The notes under the pieces were generated by a model that had not been told where the DNA came from, searched no databases, and saw nothing but the letters and a program-made list of their open reading frames with translations. Shown one piece after another: positions 1 to 6,061 of a DNA stretch of 6,061 nucleotides. The DNA is from Planctomycetota bacterium (GTDB lineage Bacteria > Planctomycetota > Phycisphaerae > Phycisphaerales > Phycisphaeraceae): assembly GCA_029267795.1 (NCBI GenBank), contig JAJUHR010000119.1, positions 1 to 6,061 of the forward strand, given 5' to 3'. Position 1 is the stretch's first letter, and the number at the start of each line of letters is the position of its first letter. Both the position numbers and the translations under genes were made by a program.

Positions 1-3000
1 AATCGCAGCCGCGATCCGCTCCAGATCCTCCGGCGCACGCTGGCAGAACATGTCCAGCAGGGTCTTCAAGAGCCCCACGTTCCCCATGCAACGCTTAAAG
101 AGGTCGTCCAGATCAAACGGGAACTCCCCCACATCCGCCCGCTGAACGCCGATGCCAGCCGCAGTGCCCCTGCCCGACTCCCCCGCCACCGGCACGCTCG
201 GGCCACCCCCCGCAGCCGCCGGCTCGAGTAACACCCCACCGCCCAGGCCCATCGGCCGGTCCAGGAATACCCTCACCAGTTTCAGCAGATCGTCGGGGTC
301 AAAGGGCTTGGTCAGATATTCGTCCATCCCCGCCGCCAAGCACAGCTCCCGATCCCCGCGGATTGCATTGGCGGTCAGCGCGATCACCGGCAACCGCCCG
401 GTCTTGCCGCGGGGCACACGACCCTCGGCCTCCGCCTGCCGGATCACCCGCGTCGCCTCAAAGCCGTCCATCACCGGCATCTGGCAGTCCATCAGGACCA
501 GGTCATAAGCACGCTCCGACACCGCTTGAACCGCCTGTTGCCCGTTACCCACCACGTCGCAGGCGTACCCCGCGTGGGCCAGTACCTCCGTCACCACCAG
601 CTGGTTCACCTCGTTGTCCTCAGCCAGCAAGATCCGCTGGGCAGGTCGCGCAGCAGCTTCAGCAGCGGGCTTCGGTGCCTCAGCCGAACCCATTGACCCG
701 ATCGCCCCGGCGCCCGGTTCGCGCGATGGGCTGGTTAGCGCGAGCAACGCTTGGATCAACTCGAACCGCCGAACCGGTTTGGTCAGCTGGCAGACGCTGC
801 AGCGGTAGCCGGGGCTCTGCAGGTCGACCTGAGCGTTGATCGGGGCGATCAGGACCACGCGCATGTCACGGAGCTCCGGCGAATCGGAGATGGCGCTAAG
901 ACACCTCAGATGCGCCGCAGCCGCCGTGGGCAGGTCCAGGATCACCAACTGGAAAGGAGCCCCCTGGGCGGCGCTCTCACGGAGCCGCTCAAGCGCCTCC
1001 GAGGGCTCGGCCACGCCCTCGGCTTCGATATCCACCTCGGCAAGCAATTGCGCAAGGATTTCCCGGTGCGTCGAGCTGCCAGTCACCAGCATCGTCCGCA
1101 GCCCTCGCAACCCCTTGAGGTCCGCGGGCGAGCCCCCATCCTCGCCAGCCGCCCCCGCTTTAGCGCCCTTCGCCCCCTTGCCCAGCCGCGCTGTGAACCA
1201 GAACGTCGAGCCCTTGCCTTCCTCGCTCTGCACGCCCATCCGCCCGCCCATCAACTCCGCCAACTGCTTGGAAATCACCAGCCCCAACCCCGTCCCCCCA
1301 TACTTGCGGGTCGTGGACGCGTCCCCCTGCGAAAAAGGCTTGAACAGCCGATCCATCCAGTACGGCGGAATGCCGATGCCCGTGTCGCTGACCGTGAAAC
1401 GCACCACGACGTGCTCCGGCAAGTCCTCCTCGAGGCTGGCACGCAGCACGATCTGGCCCCGGTCCGTGAACTTCAGGGCGTTGTTGATCAGGTTCGAGAC
1501 GATCTGGCGCAGCCGCGACGGGTCGCCGATCACCGCGCAAGGCACCTCCCGTTGAGCCACCACGAACAACTCCAGCCCCTTCGACGCCGCCCGCGGCGCA
1601 AAAGCACCCACCCAGTCGTCCAGAGCGTCATGCAGGCAAAAAACCGCCGCGTCCAGCTCCATCCGCCCAGCCTCGATCTTCGAAAAGTCCAGAATGTCGT
1701 TGATCAGCGCCAGCAAGGCGTCCGCGGAGGAACGGGCTACGTCGGCGTAACGACGCTGCTCGGCCGTCAGGTTCGACCTCAGCAGCAGGTCGACCATCCC
1801 CGTGATGCCGTTCATCGGCGTGCGGATCTCGTGACTCATCGTGGCCAGGAACGCGCTCTTGGCGCGGTTGGCGGCCTCGGCGGCATCGTTCGCCGTCTCC
1901 AACGCCGCGTTCAGCGACTTCTGGGTATCCAACAGCGATTGCAGCTCCTCCTTCTGCGCCTCGAGGTTTTCGTTCGCCGTCATGAGGTTGATCGCGTACC
2001 CTTCCAGCCGCGCTTCCGTCTGCTTGCGCTCGGTGATATCCCGGATAAAAGCGCTAAAGGCCACCGAGTCCCCCGCCTTCACCGGCGCGATCGCCAGCTC
2101 CACGGGGAACTCCTCGCCCCGGCTGTTCAAAGCCGTGATCTCGATCCGCTTGTTGAGCACCCGCTTCTCCCCCGTCGCCAGATAACGCCGCAGCCCCTGG
2201 TTATGAGCCTCACGGTATCGCGGCGGGATGATCGTTTCGGATAACAGCTTCCCCAGCACCTGCTCGCGGGACCAGCCAAAGGTCGCCTCGGCTTGGCTGT
2301 TCCACCCGGTAATGGCCCCCGTCCCGTCGATGGTGACCACGGCGTCCAGGGTCGTATCGACGATCAGCCGCGTCCGTTCCTCGCTGATGCGCAGGGCCTC
2401 CTCCGACCTGAGCCTCTGCAGGTTCGAACGCATCGACGCCCGGCGCAGCCAGTACACCCCCGCCGCGGTCGCCACGCTGCTAAGCCCAGCCGGGATCAGG
2501 CTGTACAACCCCGCCCGGCGGATCCCCACAAGACGCCGCTGAAAGGTCTCCGTCGTGACGTCCACCCCCACGATCCCCACCGCCTCGCCCCGCGAGTCCA
2601 CCACGGGCGCGTACCCGCTGATGAACGTCCCCCATTTGTCGGTATAGGGCTCCGGAGACGACATCGCCTCCCCGGTCCGCAGCGCCGCGACCATGAACGG
2701 ATCGGGGTCCTCGTAAACCTCCATAATCGTCGAATGATCCTCAACCCCATCGCCATCCGCATCCCCGGGCGGAGTGGCGTCGAGAACGAAATACACCCGG
2801 TCGCCCACCAGAATCGCGGTGTATAGAAACCGTAGGCCCTGAACGGAACTTAGGATCGCGCGCAAGGGGGCGATCGCCCGTTCGTACTCGGGGGTTTGCT
2901 CCTGCTCCGGCCGCACGAACGTGCGGTGCAGGTCCCCGTCCACCAGCGCGGCGGCGGCCTGGGCGAGCCGCAGCAGGTTGAAGTGCACCGCCTCCGCCTG

Positions 3001-3162
3001 GGCCCTCTCGGCCATGCGCTCCAGCACAACGATGCTGGCCACCGCGGTCGCCAGGATCAAAGCCCCCGCCAGGACCCCGTCTCGCAGCGCGCGGGCGCAT
3101 GGCACCCTCAGGGGACCCGAGGTTTGAGCCGACTTGGCCGTCGTTGGGCGGGATTCAACCAT
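1..3162 (-). CDS. Hybrid sensor histidine kinase (TM-Cache-TM-PAS-HisKA-HATPase-REC-REC-HPt), 3' end beyond window
   Basis: This is an inner-membrane sensor kinase of the unorthodox BarA/ArcB type, predicted to autophosphorylate and pass phosphate His to Asp to His. Numbering from the ATG at 3162, residues about 29-47 and 218-239 are membrane helices. They enclose an extracytoplasmic region of about 170 residues that looks Cache-like (YTDKWGTFISGYAPVVDSRG around residue 177, then GIVGVDV). A PAS domain follows at about 258-375, ending FIRDITERK, and then a coiled-coil linker. HisKA carries MSHEIRTPMNG with phospho-acceptor H444. HATPase_c shows N-box NLINNALKFT (557-566), G1 DTGIGIP (593-599) and G2 GGTGLGL (622-628). 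REC1 (about 688-810) keeps D743 and K795 but has TG where the acidic pair belongs. REC2 (about 841-962) is intact: E848, D849, D892, T930, K952. After an Ala/Gly/Pro linker, an HPt domain begins near 1016 (FDLDDLFKRCMGN) and is cut by the window edge. All 1054 codons in the window are open. The start is uncertain: no Shine-Dalgarno is visible, the frame stays open upstream to about 3717, and in-frame ATGs also exist at 3294 and 3357. I chose 3162 because it leaves a normal short cytoplasmic segment before TM1, and the sequence upstream does not look coding. The ligand and target are unknown. Confidence 0.96.
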   Translation of the reverse strand, partial: MVESRPTTAKSAQTSGPLRVPCARALRDGVLAGALILATAVASIVVLERMAERAQAEAVHFNLLRLAQAAAALVDGDLHRTFVRPEQEQTPEYERAIAPLRAILSSVQGLRFLYTAILVGDRVYFVLDATPPGDADGDGVEDHSTIMEVYEDPDPFMVAALRTGEAMSSPEPYTDKWGTFISGYAPVVDSRGEAVGIVGVDVTTETFQRRLVGIRRAGLYSLIPAGLSSVATAAGVYWLRRASMRSNLQRLRSEEALRISEERTRLIVDTTLDAVVTIDGTGAITGWNSQAEATFGWSREQVLGKLLSETIIPPRYREAHNQGLRRYLATGEKRVLNKRIEITALNSRGEEFPVELAIAPVKAGDSVAFSAFIRDITERKQTEARLEGYAINLMTANENLEAQKEELQSLLDTQKSLNAALETANDAAEAANRAKSAFLATMSHEIRTPMNGITGMVDLLLRSNLTAEQRRYADVARSSADALLALINDILDFSKIEAGRMELDAAVFCLHDALDDWVGAFAPRAASKGLELFVVAQREVPCAVIGDPSRLRQIVSNLINNALKFTDRGQIVLRASLEEDLPEHVVVRFTVSDTGIGIPPYWMDRLFKPFSQGDASTTRKYGGTGLGLVISKQLAELMGGRMGVQSEEGKGSTFWFTARLGKGAKGAKAGAAGEDGGSPADLKGLRGLRTMLVTGSSTHREILAQLLAEVDIEAEGVAEPSEALERLRESAAQGAPFQLVILDLPTAAAAHLRCLSAISDSPELRDMRVVLIAPINAQVDLQSPGYRCSVCQLTKPVRRFELIQALLALTSPSREPGAGAIGSMGSAEAPKPAAEAAARPAQRILLAEDNEVNQLVVTEVLAHAGYACDVVGNGQQAVQAVSERAYDLVLMDCQMPVMDGFEATRVIRQAEAEGRVPRGKTGRLPVIALTANAIRGDRELCLAAGMDEYLTKPFDPDDLLKLVRVFLDRPMGLGGGVLLEPAAAGGGPSVPVAGESGRGTAAGIGVQRADVGEFPFDLDDLFKRCMGNVGLLKTLLDMFCQRAPEDLERIAAAI

Positions 3163-3485
3163 GGGAGCCGGCCCGTGAGCGTGCCGGGGCGGGCGATTGC
3201 GGATGCCGGTTTTTTCGAGGAAGCCGCCCCCCCGGTCTGCCAACCCGATCCACTGGGTATCGAGCCTTCGTGGCGTGCCTATGGAGGTGCCCATGCCTGC
3301 CAGCGGAGGCTTCAACCTCGGGTTCCATCGGCCGTCTGTGATGCGCGATTTAAACATGCGATAGCCGGTCGATCGCGATCGATCAGGCGTCGATCGCGGT
3401 CGATCCGTGGGCCCGATAACCAAAATTTTTCGTGCGAGGCGGGGTATCTGGGCGCAGCGGTGGTGGGCCGGGTGGGCGGGTGAAA
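3163..3485. other. Intergenic region between the surface-protein stop and the kinase start
   Basis: These 323 bases contain no convincing gene, although several frames stay open because of high GC. The region holds the GATC-rich repeat element (3368-3405) and a short AT-rich island, aaaattttt, at about 3423-3431. A second AT-rich spot, tttaaa, lies near 3350. Either AT-rich spot could belong to a promoter for the kinase, but I found no properly spaced -35/-10 pair. No U-tract terminator follows the surface-protein gene. Several 4-bp stems between 3280 and 3330 are too short to call an RNA structure. Confidence 0.7.
3368..3405. repeat. GATC-rich direct and inverted repeat; possible operator or hairpin
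   Basis: Two 17-base direct copies, GTCGATCGCGATCGATC (3368-3384) and GTCGATCGCGGTCGATC (3389-3405), differ at one base and are spaced 21 bases start to start, about two helical turns. The first copy contains a perfect 14-base palindrome (3369-3382). Because each unit is near-palindromic, 3369-3382 can also pair with 3390-3403 across a 7-base loop, giving a 14-bp stem with one imperfect pair. Five GATC sites fall within 35 bases. It lies 82 bases past the surface-protein stop and about 206 bases upstream of the chosen kinase ATG. It could be a regulator binding site, or a stem that ends or stabilises the upstream transcript. No T-run follows it directly on the minus strand. Confidence 0.6.
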
Positions 3486-6061
3486 TCAGCGGGCTACTTC
3501 GGTGAGCTTCAGGGCCGAGGCGAGGGACGGGGCGCCGAAGTCGTCGCTGACGAGCCGCCAGGTGTCGGTGAACCGGGCCAGGAAGCTGCGGATATCGATG
3601 ATGGGGGTCGAGGCCGCGGTGTAAAGCGAAGCCCGGCGGCCGTGGGCCGTGGCGGGTTCGCGCAAACGCCAACCCGCGAGGAGGAGTTGATCGGTTATGG
3701 ATTGGGCGGTTCGGGCTTTATTTTTCGCAAGGGCAAGCGCGGGTTCAGCCGCCGCGCCGGGTTCGGGCACGGAGATCAGGTTGAGCGAGCCGGTGAGGCT
3801 GGAGGCGTTGTCGCGGGCGAGGGCGAAGTCGAGGGCGTTGACTTGCTTGTCGCGGTTGAAGTCGAAGTGGTTGTCGATGGTGGCGGGGCGTGGGAACAGG
3901 CCTTGGAAGTTGGCGCGGACGCGGTCGAGGTCGGCGGTATCGACCACGGCGTCGGAGGGTGAGTTGCCGGTCTCGCCCGGGGCGCTGCCGAAGTAGAACA
4001 CGTCGTCGGCGGGGAGGCCGGTGTTGTCGTTGGCCTTGACGACGACCTGGAGCCACTGCCTCTGGATGGCGTTGTCGGGCCAGGTGATGGTGACGCGGTG
4101 CGAGCCGTCAGCGCCGGCGCCGCGGCGGACGGTGACGCTGGATGGGGCGGGCGCCAGTGGCCAAGTGGAGGGGTGGTTGGAGTTGCCGACGCGGAACTCG
4201 AAGTCGGCGGCGCTGAGGGCCGAGGGTTGGGCCGGATTGGCGATGTCGATCATGATGCCGTTGAGGCCGCGGCTGAAGCTGGTGTAGTGGGCGATGGTGG
4301 CGGTTTGGCCGGGGAGCAGGGCGGCCTTGTCCGGGGCGATGGCTGCGTCGTCGAGGGGGTTGGCGGCGGGGTTGCGGCCATCGAACGCGGAGTTGTTGTA
4401 GAAGGTGTGGCGCGCGGCGATGTGTGTGGGCGATTCCACGTCGACCGGCAGGGTCAGGGTGGTGGTGCCGCCGTCATCGTCCGTGATGGTCACTTCGACG
4501 GAGAAGTTGCCGATCTGGGTGAACACGTGGGTGGCGGAGAGGGCGTAGGTTTGCGTGCCGGGGGTATCGTCGGCGGCGAGGGGGTTGGCGTCGGCCTGGG
4601 TGATCAGTAGCGGAAGCGTGGTGCCGTCGCTGTAACGGACCTTGCCGCGGATGGAGTCTGCGGGGGTGTCGGCGAGGGTTCCGGAGAAGGTGAAGGGGTT
4701 GCCGAGGGAGATCGTAGCCGGTGGGGGCTGGATAGTGAGCTGGGGGTTCGCATTGAGGGCGGTGACGATGGCGGTGGCGGTGGCGGAGCCGCCGTCGTCG
4801 TCGGTGACCGTGAGGGTGACGGTGTAGGTGCCGTTGTCGGCCGCGGTGAAGGAGAAGGTGCTGTCGGTGCCGGCGGGGACGGCCTGCCCGTTGGAGCTGG
4901 CGACCTGCCAGAGGTAGGTGAAGGTGTCCGTGGCGCCGGGGTCGGTGAACGAGGCGGCGAGGGTGACGGTGTCACCCTCGGTGACGGTCAGGTTTGACCC
5001 GGCGGAGACGTTTTGTGGGCCGACGTTGTGGGCTGTGATAGTTGCGGAATCGGTGTCCTGGCCGCCGTCGCCGTCGTTGACGGTCAGGTGCACGGTGAAG
5101 ACGCCGTCGTCGGTGGGCGTGAAGGTAAAGGCCGGGTCGGTGCTGGTGGCCAGCGTGTCGCCGGCGTTGTCGACGACCGTCCAGAGGTAGCTGAGGGTGT
5201 CGGCACCTGCGTCGGTGGAGAGCGGGAAGGTGACGGTGTCGCCTTCGTTCAAGGAGCGATCGTCGCCGGCGTTGGCGGTGGGTGGCAGGTTGTGGACTGT
5301 GAGGGTGGCGGAGTCGGAGCTGGAGTCGCTGTCGTCGTCGGTGGTGATGACGGTGACGACATAGGTGCCCTCGTCGTCGGGGGCGAAGGTGAAGCCCGGG
5401 TCGGTGCTGGTGGCGACCAGGAGGCTGGTGTTGTCGACGGTGCGGTGGACTTGCCAGAGGTAACTTAGGGTGTCGGCGCCTGCGTCGGTGGAGAGCGGGA
5501 AGGTGACGGTGTCGCCCTCGCTGAAGGAGCGGTCGTCGCCGGCGTTGGCGGTGGGTGGCAGGTTGTTGACGAGGATGGTGGCGGTATCCGTATCGACGCC
5601 GCCGTCCTTGTCTGTCACGGTGAGGGTCACGGTGTAGGTGCCGTTGTCGGTGGGTGTGAAAGTGAAGTTGGGCAGGACGTTGTCCTGGATGGACTGGCCG
5701 TTGGTGGCGGTGACGTGCCAGAGGTAGCTGAGTGTGTCGAGGGCGCCGGGGTCGGTGGAGAGCGGGAAGGCGACGAGTTGACCCTCGGCGAAGGTTCGGT
5801 TGCCTCCGGCGTTGGCGGTGGGCGGGGCGTTTTCGACGTTGATCGTGGTGGAGGCGGAGGCTGAGGCGCCGTCGTCGTCGGTGACGGTGACGGTGACGAT
5901 GTAGGTGCCGTTGTCGATGGGGGTGAAGCCGAAGTTGGGGCTGGTGCTATCGGGGATCATCTGGCCGTTGGTGGCGGTGACGTGCCAGAGGTAAGTGAGG
6001 GTGTCGGTGCTGCCGGGGTCGGTGGCGGCTGGGAAGGTGAGGGACTGGCCCTCGAAGAAGC
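3486..6061 (-). CDS. Large secreted PKD-repeat protein with dockerin-like C-terminus, 5' end beyond window
   Basis: This is the C-terminal part (about 858 residues visible) of a probable exported or surface protein. No signal peptide is seen because the start lies past the right edge. The frame is open to position 6061, and the first ATG (5960) falls inside a repeat (TNGQMIPDS). The visible part holds about five tandem PKD/Ig-like repeats of roughly 90 residues, each with PPTANAG, an EGDTVTFPLSTD-like strand, DTLSYLWxV and a closing NGTYTVTLTVTDDDGG. A more divergent sixth PKD-like unit lies at about 4431-4730. Then come a 150-residue block (about 3981-4430; FYNNSAFDGRN, GLNGIMIDI, DVFYFGSAPGETGN) and a dockerin-like pair at about 3801-3971 (VVDTADLDRVRANF and FDFNRDKQVNALDFALARDN). 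Last is a tail of about 100 residues with Arg/Lys-containing stretches, ending LTEVAR before TGA. PKD repeats usually serve as extracellular spacers or adhesion and carbohydrate-contact modules. Any catalytic or binding domain would be upstream, so the specific function is unknown. The acidic DDD turns suggest possible calcium dependence. Confidence 0.95.
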   Translation of the reverse strand, partial: FFEGQSLTFPAATDPGSTDTLTYLWHVTATNGQMIPDSTSPNFGFTPIDNGTYIVTVTVTDDDGASASASTTINVENAPPTANAGGNRTFAEGQLVAFPLSTDPGALDTLSYLWHVTATNGQSIQDNVLPNFTFTPTDNGTYTVTLTVTDKDGGVDTDTATILVNNLPPTANAGDDRSFSEGDTVTFPLSTDAGADTLSYLWQVHRTVDNTSLLVATSTDPGFTFAPDDEGTYVVTVITTDDDSDSSSDSATLTVHNLPPTANAGDDRSLNEGDTVTFPLSTDAGADTLSYLWTVVDNAGDTLATSTDPAFTFTPTDDGVFTVHLTVNDGDGGQDTDSATITAHNVGPQNVSAGSNLTVTEGDTVTLAASFTDPGATDTFTYLWQVASSNGQAVPAGTDSTFSFTAADNGTYTVTLTVTDDDGGSATATAIVTALNANPQLTIQPPPATISLGNPFTFSGTLADTPADSIRGKVRYSDGTTLPLLITQADANPLAADDTPGTQTYALSATHVFTQIGNFSVEVTITDDDGGTTTLTLPVDVESPTHIAARHTFYNNSAFDGRNPAANPLDDAAIAPDKAALLPGQTATIAHYTSFSRGLNGIMIDIANPAQPSALSAADFEFRVGNSNHPSTWPLAPAPSSVTVRRGAGADGSHRVTITWPDNAIQRQWLQVVVKANDNTGLPADDVFYFGSAPGETGNSPSDAVVDTADLDRVRANFQGLFPRPATIDNHFDFNRDKQVNALDFALARDNASSLTGSLNLISVPEPGAAAEPALALAKNKARTAQSITDQLLLAGWRLREPATAHGRRASLYTAASTPIIDIRSFLARFTDTWRLVSDDFGAPSLASALKLTEVAR
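4731..6061 (-). repeat. Tandem PKD-type protein repeats, about 89-91 codons each
   Basis: These are repeating units inside the surface-protein gene, with boundaries set at the end of each PPTANAG-like linker: 5805-6061 (partial), 5538-5804, 5265-5537, 4998-5264 and 4731-4997. They lack the classical WDFGDG of archetypal PKD domains and carry YLWxV instead, which resembles the K319L-like/REJ-type PKD subgroup. The two units at 5265-5537 and 4998-5264 are most alike. The last unit, 4731-4997, has a diverged linker (LNANPQLTI). Confidence 0.9.
5194..5292. repeat. Near-identical DNA direct repeat, copy A (copy B at 5467-5565)
   Basis: About 99 bases here match 5467-5565 at an offset of 273 bases (91 codons), with about five differences by eye. 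The segment encodes the linker and first strands of a PKD unit (GDDRS..EGDTVTFPLSTDAGADTLS). Flanking parts of the two units differ much more, so the match is a local block within the repeat. A more diverged third relative lies at about 5740-5830. Confidence 0.85.

Noticed and set aside
751..2244. Long plus-strand open frame of 497 codons antisense to the kinase
   Set aside because: It is Arg/Pro/His/Gln-rich with no recognisable motif, and it lies opposite the conserved HisKA, HATPase_c and PAS motifs. It is a by-product of high-GC codon use.
3230..3350. Possible riboswitch or structured RNA leader upstream of the kinase
   Set aside because: Only scattered 4-bp stems could be found, and no conserved core of a known riboswitch class was recognised.
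3420..3432. ccaaaatttttcg as an intrinsic terminator T-run
   Set aside because: On the minus strand no GC-rich stem immediately precedes it, and on the plus strand the nearest strong stem ends about 20 bases away.
2896..3483. Plus-strand open frame spanning the kinase 5' end and the intergenic gap
   Set aside because: It has low-complexity basic composition with no domain motif. It overlaps the clear TM1/sensor coding sequence and crosses the palindromic element.
3760..3780. VPEP sequence as a PEP-CTERM sorting signal
   Set aside because: It is about 95 residues from the C-terminus, with no following transmembrane helix and terminal Arg cluster.
3432..5468. Several Gly/Val-rich plus-strand open frames opposite the PKD gene
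   Set aside because: They are antisense translations of the repeated Thr/Asp/Val/Ala-rich PKD codons and mirror the repeat pattern of the real gene.
5958..5960. ATG at 5960 as the start of the surface protein
   Set aside because: It falls in the middle of a PKD unit. The frame upstream continues the same repeat (EGQSLTF, DTLTYLWHVTATNGQ) to the window edge.

Overview
The window is GC-rich and bacterial, and it reads almost entirely on the minus strand. The best taxonomic clue is the C-terminal part of the cell-surface protein at 3486-6061. It has a block with the motifs FYNNSAFDGRN, GLNGIMIDI and DVFYFGSAPGETGN, followed by a dockerin-like pair of loops. I associate this arrangement with large secreted proteins of Planctomycetota. 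That assignment comes from family recognition, not from a database search. The absence of a clear Shine-Dalgarno sequence before the kinase start is compatible with it but does not prove it.

Layout in the direction of transcription (high to low coordinates): (1) 6061-3486 is the 3' part of a large exported protein. It has a tandem array of PKD/Ig-like beta-sandwich repeats, then the planctomycete-type block, a dockerin-like domain and a C-terminal tail of about 100 residues. Its start lies beyond the right edge. The ATG at 5960 is an internal Met inside a repeat. (2) 3485-3163 is a 323-base gap with no convincing gene. It holds a striking GATC-rich element at 3368-3405, which is both a 17-bp direct repeat (16/17 identical) and a 14-bp-stem inverted repeat. 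(3) 3162-1 encodes a membrane-bound hybrid sensor histidine kinase. Its order is TM, extracytoplasmic Cache-like sensor, TM, PAS, coiled coil, HisKA, HATPase_c, degenerate receiver, intact receiver and the beginning of an HPt domain. The left edge cuts it before the HPt phospho-histidine, so no stop codon is seen.

The two genes are codirectional. The 323-base gap with a strong inverted repeat suggests separate transcription units, and nothing in the sequence ties the surface protein to the kinase functionally. The kinase alone appears to carry most of a multistep phosphorelay (His to Asp to His). A separate output regulator would be expected outside the window. I see no mobile element, CRISPR array, tRNA, rRNA or wholly new system. 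The items most worth a second look are the intergenic GATC element, the receiver that lacks its acidic pair, the aspartate-rich loop in the sensor domain, and the DNA-level homogenisation of the surface-protein repeats.
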